This document shows, piece after piece, positions 44,823 to 49,259 of a DNA stretch of 49,259 nucleotides. The notes under the pieces were generated by a model that did no database searches, was not told where the DNA came from, and saw only the letters and a list, made by a program, of their open reading frames with translations. Both the position numbers and the translations under genes were made by a program. Each line of letters starts with the position of its first letter. Position 1 is the first letter of the stretch. Source of the stretch: Pseudomonadota bacterium (lineage in GTDB: Bacteria; Desulfobacterota; Desulfobulbia; Desulfobulbales; Desulfocapsaceae); NCBI GenBank assembly GCA_018820855.1, contig JAHJNL010000066.1:1-49259 (forward strand), in the 5' to 3' direction.

Positions 44823-47060
44823 TCAGATGGAGATGTGTCCCTGGTCCGGGTACATTTCACTGAGTGTCTGCTGCCGGTTGTTCAGAGCGAGGATTTCCAG
44901 TCTTTCCAGTTTGTCGATGGTATAGGCCTTTTCAGATAAAAGGTCTATATGGTGGAGTTCGATCTCAATCTCGGTGCTGCGGATGCATGAAAAGGCGTTG
45001 AATGTCTTACTGTCCAGGGCAAGATGTTTTTTGGAGATGATGGCAAAATCATTTCCGTAGGCTCTGAACACAAGGGCCTCTGGGAAACTGGTCTGCAGTT
45101 CGGCGGCCAACTCTTTGAAAAGGGCATTTCCCCTGGCCCAACCGTGATGCTTGTTGTATTCCGGAACCTTCAAAAGGTGCAGCATGTGCAGGCAGACATA
45201 GTGATTTATGTCCAGGTTGTTCAGGACTATCTTCAGGTAATCCTCGTTGTAGAGCCCTGTCAGCATGTCATTGAAAAAGTAGGAAAATCTCTTCTTTTCC
45301 AGGTTGCTTACCGGTAGCTGGTTGATGGTGTTGGAGATCTTGATGTTGGCCAGCACCTTGACCGCAGCCTTCACAACCTCGGGATGAAACTGACTGCCGC
45401 TCAAGGCCTGAAGCTCGGCCAGGGCTTCGGGCAACTCTTTTTTGGCCTTATAAATACGGTTGGTGGTCATGGCATCAAAGGCGTCGCCAACTACCATGAT
45501 CCGGGAAAGCAGGGGGATCTCGTCACCCTTCAGGCCATCGGGATAGCCCTTGCCGTCGTGTCTTTCGTGATGGTGGTGGATGATCACGGCCAGTTCCTGG
45601 TACATCTCGATCTTCGAGAGCATCTCATACCCGGCAAAGGCATGAAGTTTGATGAGGTCATAATCCAGACTGGTCAGCTTACCGGGCTTGAGCAGAACGG
45701 AATCCGGCGTGGCAATCTTGCCGATGTCATGAAGAATGGCGGCCTTATAGAGGTTTTTGATCTCTTCAAGCTCAATGCCCATTTCTCTGGCAATCTTTTC
45801 GCAATACTGAGCAACGCGCTCGGTATGACCGGCAGTATAGGTGTCTCTTTGCTCAATCATGTCAGCAAACGAGAAGATTGTTTCTTCGTAATTGGCAGTG
45901 CGTTCGGCAGTGAGTTTTGTGATCGCTTCTTTTTGTCTGAAGGAATCAATGGCAAAACCGATATCGCCCGCCAGTTCATCCAGCATCTCTTTTTCTTCCG
46001 GCTCAAAGCCTTCCTTACGCCAGGTGTAGATGGTCAGGACGCCGAGGGGAGGAGCAGACTGGTGGGCGCGCAGGGGAAGACTGATGACGGCCTGGAACCC
46101 TGTTACCTTCTCCGGGTTGAGACACGGCGTCTGGTTTGGTTTCTTCGGGTCGATTTCGCGGATTACGATTTGATTGTCCCTGAGACATTGGGCTGCGGAA
46201 CTCTGGTAAAAGACACCGCTTGTATCTTGTATCTTATAGGGTGGGGCAACGAGAGGGTTGCTTGCTGTGTCGGAGGTGTGCACTGAATGGATTTCGTCGT
46301 TTTCCAGCAGGCCGATCCAGCAGAAGTCGTAATGGCCGTGTTGCACGAACCGGGTGCAGGAGCTTTCCAGCAGGCTGACAATGTTTGGCGTGGTTATCAG
46401 CAGCTTGTTGATATGGGCAACCGTATTCATGATTTCTCGAAGATACCGTTCCTGGTCAAGAAGGGTTCCGATTTTGTTCGTACGTTGGGCCACCTTTGTC
46501 TCAAGGGTTCTGTTGAAATATTCCACTTTTTTCTTGTCACGCTTTACCTTTTCTGTCAGCAGTCCCACCGGTATGGCGATAAAAAAGAGGAAACCGATGC
46601 GCATGGCAAGATCGGTCCATTCGATCTCCGTGAGCATGGGAAAAATACTGATAACATAACAGCATGCGGAAACAACGGCGACTACCAGGCCAAAGTTAAG
46701 CCCGAAGTAGATGGTGTGCAGGCAGATAAGCAGGTAATATCCGAGAAAAAAGCTGCTCTCAAAGTTTGTTTCCGCATGAACCAGATTAGAGAGAAATATT
46801 ATGTCGAGAAAAAGGGATGTCAGGTACACTTTTTCCAACAGCTCCGGTTTGCAGAAAATGACCAGGTAACAAAGGACGCTGTATATGGAAAACCAGACGA
46901 GGGCCTTGATTACGATGGTCTTTTCCACCGGGGAAAGTGGCACAATCAGGAGCCAGGCAATGCCGCCGACAAGACTGAAAACCCGTAACAGTAAAAAGGT
47001 AAGGTCAACCTCAGTGGCGCCATCAATAACTTTTTTCCAGTGTTTTTTTAAAAAAAACAT
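44823..47060 (-). CDS. Membrane GAF-HD-GYP protein with degenerate C-terminal GGDEF
   Basis: A 745-residue predicted c-di-GMP phosphodiesterase. About five to six N-terminal helices lie between residues 20 and 170, followed by a short coiled linker and a GAF-like sensor domain (about 210-375). The HD-GYP domain has the metal/catalytic motifs HDIGKI (444-449) and HHERHDGKGYP (497-507) intact, so it should hydrolyse c-di-GMP to GMP. The last ~150 residues look like a GGDEF domain whose active site reads YGNDF (668-672), so it is probably catalytically dead and may bind ligand or act structurally. GGDEF behind HD-GYP is the less common order. It is convergent with the riboswitch gene. The start ATG 47060 has only a weak ribosome-binding site. 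Confidence 0.92.
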   Translation of the reverse strand: MFFLKKHWKKVIDGATEVDLTFLLLRVFSLVGGIAWLLIVPLSPVEKTIVIKALVWFSIYSVLCYLVIFCKPELLEKVYLTSLFLDIIFLSNLVHAETNFESSFFLGYYLLICLHTIYFGLNFGLVVAVVSACCYVISIFPMLTEIEWTDLAMRIGFLFFIAIPVGLLTEKVKRDKKKVEYFNRTLETKVAQRTNKIGTLLDQERYLREIMNTVAHINKLLITTPNIVSLLESSCTRFVQHGHYDFCWIGLLENDEIHSVHTSDTASNPLVAPPYKIQDTSGVFYQSSAAQCLRDNQIVIREIDPKKPNQTPCLNPEKVTGFQAVISLPLRAHQSAPPLGVLTIYTWRKEGFEPEEKEMLDELAGDIGFAIDSFRQKEAITKLTAERTANYEETIFSFADMIEQRDTYTAGHTERVAQYCEKIAREMGIELEEIKNLYKAAILHDIGKIATPDSVLLKPGKLTSLDYDLIKLHAFAGYEMLSKIEMYQELAVIIHHHHERHDGKGYPDGLKGDEIPLLSRIMVVGDAFDAMTTNRIYKAKKELPEALAELQALSGSQFHPEVVKAAVKVLANIKISNTINQLPVSNLEKKRFSYFFNDMLTGLYNEDYLKIVLNNLDINHYVCLHMLHLLKVPEYNKHHGWARGNALFKELAAELQTSFPEALVFRAYGNDFAIISKKHLALDSKTFNAFSCIRSTEIEIELHHIDLLSEKAYTIDKLERLEILALNNRQQTLSEMYPDQGHISI

Positions 47061-47415
47061 TATGAATTCAAGTAGTCATTGCGTGGTGGCCCGCTTGAGG
47101 AGGCATGTGGACAATGCAAGGCGCATTGCCATGGATAACTAAAATGCTTTGCCACCGTCAACGGATAATACTTTCTTGTCCCTGAATGCGTCAACCATTA
47201 TATGGACACACTGCAGGCCGAGTTGAGTGAGTTCTTGGCAACAGATCACTATGTTACGGGCAGAAGTTGCAGTCATAAGGGGAGCAGGAACCAGGACTAT
47301 TCACAATTCAAGACAGAGTGAAGGCAAAGCTCAATCTCTATGTGGTGGCTTCGGTGATTGTTCTCTCGTTATCGGAACAGCTTGTTTTTTTGCCAACTGT
47401 GAGCCGATCTGATTT
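47061..47415. other. Gap between the two c-di-GMP enzyme genes
   Basis: About 355 bases with no convincing gene. The two flanking genes read in the same direction. I see no second GEMM-like sequence and no terminator with a T-run. Confidence 0.5.
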
Positions 47416-48507
47416 TTAGAGTTCTTGTTCTGTTTTGATGGAAAAACCTGATTCCTTTTTTGCTTCATACATGGCCTTGTCGGCCTTTCTCACCAGTAAA
47501 TTTGCATCATAGTTGTTTTCCGGTGAAGATATTGCAATACCCATGCTGCATGAAACACCTGTGTCTTCTGTTGATCTTTTTATAACCTCACAGAGCCTTT
47601 GGCAGAGTCGTTCCGCTTCCTCTAAAGTGCTTTCCGGTAATATTATACAAAATTCATCACCGCCATACCTGGCACTGATCTCATTTTCTCTAAGTGTACT
47701 CTTCAAGGATTTGGCCACAGCCACAAGAATCTCGTCGCCACGTTTGTGTCCTTGAGAATCGTTTAATTTTTTGAATCCATCAAGATCGAAATATATGAGG
47801 ACCGTGGAATGATTTCTTCTTTGGCCACGCGCTAATTCCCGCCTCAACTCGGTATAAAATGAACGTTGATTTAATAAGTTCGTAAGTCCATCGTAATGGG
47901 CCTGTCTTTTTAATAATTTGGTGCGTTCCGAGATAACTTCTTCGAGAGATTCCGTATAATGCTCTAACTCTTCCTTGCTTCTTCTGGTCTCTTCCATGAG
48001 ACTATTGATATAGGTGTCAAAAGTGAGAGAGAGATCAAACATGATGATTTTGTCTATTGCCGTTAAACTGGCCACACATGAATGACAATCATCAGTGCTG
48101 TACAAGCTCACAGCGTTACGTATTATTGTGCTCAAATTATGTACAGCTGAGACGTAAAATTTAGGATCTACCCCTATTCGGTTATGGACTACTCCAACCC
48201 GAAGTCTGGAATGGACATAATCTTCATCATAATGACCATCGAAGAGGCTTACTATATAATTGCGTAGATAATTCTTCAGGCGGTGAAGAGTTTCTGCGTC
48301 GCCGATAACGCGATCCATTTCATGAAAAGTAAGAATTTTCCTATAAAACTCTTCAACGATTTCGTCAATATTGTCAGATATAAGCTCTCGTAGTGAGAGC
48401 AAAATGCTAATGTCTTGTTCGGTAAAGCCAAGGTATTCTTTACGGCGTTCTATTTCCTGCTTGGTGATTTTAAGCTGCTCAATAAGAGTCTGGTCTGTTG
48501 TTTTCAT
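47416..48507 (-). CDS. Globin-coupled sensor diguanylate cyclase
   Basis: A 363-residue cytoplasmic protein. The N-terminal domain (about residues 15-165) is a globin-coupled-sensor fold: the proximal histidine that binds haem iron is H108 in VGVVHNRIGVDPKFYV. A helical linker (about 170-200) leads to a GGDEF domain (about 203-355) with an intact RYGGDEF active site at 280-286 and the substrate motif FDLDGFKKLNDSQGH (core DLDGFKKLND). The allosteric inhibition site reads RENE instead of RxxD, so product inhibition may be weak. Known homologues (DosC type) make c-di-GMP in response to oxygen, so an O2 signal is likely. ATG 48507 is used. Confidence 0.94.
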   Translation of the reverse strand: MKTTDQTLIEQLKITKQEIERRKEYLGFTEQDISILLSLRELISDNIDEIVEEFYRKILTFHEMDRVIGDAETLHRLKNYLRNYIVSLFDGHYDEDYVHSRLRVGVVHNRIGVDPKFYVSAVHNLSTIIRNAVSLYSTDDCHSCVASLTAIDKIIMFDLSLTFDTYINSLMEETRRSKEELEHYTESLEEVISERTKLLKRQAHYDGLTNLLNQRSFYTELRRELARGQRRNHSTVLIYFDLDGFKKLNDSQGHKRGDEILVAVAKSLKSTLRENEISARYGGDEFCIILPESTLEEAERLCQRLCEVIKRSTEDTGVSCSMGIAISSPENNYDANLLVRKADKAMYEAKKESGFSIKTEQEL

Positions 48508-49008
48508 TTCTGATGGTCTCTTTGTAAGGCTTTCATTATTGATTTGTCGAGTCTGCAGATCACCATGCCGGACGTTTCATTCCGCAATCAGGAGCATTTT
48601 TTGCCATAATAATGTCAGGTGGCCGTTGCCGGACTGATTGTTCTAAGGTCGTACCTTTTTCTTTTGTTTGTCCCTGAATTTGATTCTATCATGGGTGGTA
48701 CGGAAAGCAAGAAACAATCCGCACTAAATCGACATGTTAAGCTTGCGAGCCCGGTCTGTGAGCCTCTAGGGATACCGGTGTCTGGCAGGTTCAAGCGAAA
48801 AGACGTGTCGGTAGTGGATATTAGGCTAGGGCTTTTATAGAATAAAGAAGGATACGTTGAAGAGATGATGTCAGGGAGGTGAAACGTTTCTTGTCCCACT
48901 TGGTTTTTCATGGAATTATTACGGATTCTACCCGGAAAGGGAGCATAGGATAACTTGTATTTTTGTAAGTGCGAGGTCCTGTCGGATTCTCTCGTCAAGT
49001 TTATACCC
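48508..49008. other. Intergenic region, no supported gene
   Basis: Five hundred bases hold a 127-codon minus-strand frame (48615-48998) and an overlapping 73-codon plus frame. Both are of low-complexity, Ser/Thr/Arg-rich composition with no signal, repeat or family motif, so I do not call them. I see no RNA gene or terminator hairpin of note. Confidence 0.45.
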
Positions 49009-49259
49009 TTATTCCTTTTTTAGAAGTGCCACGGTTTCGATGTGATGGGTTTGCGGAAACATATCAAGCGGCTGCAGTTTTGTCAGATTAAAACCTTGAT
49101 CAAGAAGTTCTCCCAGATCCCGGCAAAGTGTTGCCGGATCACATGAGATGTAGACCAGTCGTTTCCGGCAGAGAAAAGAAAGCTCGCGGGCCAGCCCGGG
49201 AATACCCTGGCGGGGTGGATCCACCACTATGCAGTCGAATTCTCTGCCGTCTTTTCTCA
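49009..49259 (-). CDS. RNA uracil-5-methyltransferase (RlmD/TrmA family), C-terminal part
   Basis: The 3' end of a SAM-dependent RNA m5U methyltransferase gene that continues past the right edge. About 83 residues are visible. VVDPPRQGI (substrate-binding DPPR), the nucleophile cysteine in YISCDPATLCRDL, and the C-terminal MFPQTHHIETVALL with the general-base glutamate are the family's catalytic motifs. The visible part cannot separate RlmD (23S U1939) from RlmC or TrmA. The end is complete at 49009. Confidence 0.93.
   Translation of the reverse strand, partial: RKDGREFDCIVVDPPRQGIPGLARELSFLCRKRLVYISCDPATLCRDLGELLDQGFNLTKLQPLDMFPQTHHIETVALLKKE

Noticed and set aside
44606-44860. An 84-codon minus-strand frame between the secreted-protein gene and the HD-GYP gene
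   Set aside because: It overlaps the 3' ends of both genes and has a Ser/Pro/Arg-rich composition typical of antisense frames.
48615-48998. A 127-codon minus-strand frame
   Set aside because: Its composition is Ser/Thr/Arg/Pro-rich without hydrophobic core pattern, it overlaps another open frame on the plus strand, and it has no family motif. It is probably chance.

Overview
The window looks like chromosomal DNA of an anaerobic, menaquinone-using Gram-negative bacterium, most likely a Desulfobacterota member near Desulfobulbales. This is inferred from gene content: an 11-gene core complex I operon without the NADH-oxidising NuoEFG module, outer-membrane lipoprotein export genes (lolCD), a DUF89 protein, GEMM-type c-di-GMP signalling, and biosynthesis genes scattered in small operons. 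No ribosomal RNA marker is present, so the lineage is not proven.

Layout. 1-3000: a membrane-anchored coiled-coil protein and a Ste24-type M48 protease, both on the minus strand. 3070-14623: a minus-strand nuoABCDHIJK-(MrpD-like)-(small membrane protein)-(NuoL-like)-nuoM-nuoN operon, read from a candidate sigma-70 promoter at 14679-14707. A LysR regulator (14929-15900) is divergent from it, and the shared intergenic region carries a palindrome and a helically phased direct repeat. 16206-17402: an aspartate/aromatic aminotransferase, followed by a very strong hairpin. 17787-21252 (minus): tRNA-Gly, rplM-rpsI, then argC, a GNAT acetyltransferase and truA.

21451-32413 (plus) is mostly housekeeping: hisB and a lipoprotein; then the tightly packed ttcA-like, DUF89, asnS, menG/ubiE, hisD, rsmG run; a YbaN-like membrane protein; leuB; and a divergent PRPP-synthetase-like gene. 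32438-36752 (minus): a secreted rhodanese broken by an in-frame stop, then lysS-lolC-lolD. 37050-39098: a TPR protein (minus) and enolase (plus).

39550-43608 is accessory: two small proteins, a two-domain phospholipase-D-like protein, a lipoprotein, and a YozG-type HTH with a DUF2975 membrane protein behind a promoter with palindromic sites.

44000-48507 is the most interesting stretch. A c-di-GMP-I (GEMM-I) riboswitch with an overlapping intrinsic terminator precedes a small secreted protein of unknown family. Next to it lie a membrane GAF-HD-GYP phosphodiesterase with a degenerate C-terminal GGDEF domain and a globin-coupled (probably O2-sensing) diguanylate cyclase. Writer, eraser and RNA reader of c-di-GMP are thus side by side. 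The window ends in the 3' end of an RlmD/TrmA-type RNA uracil methyltransferase gene.
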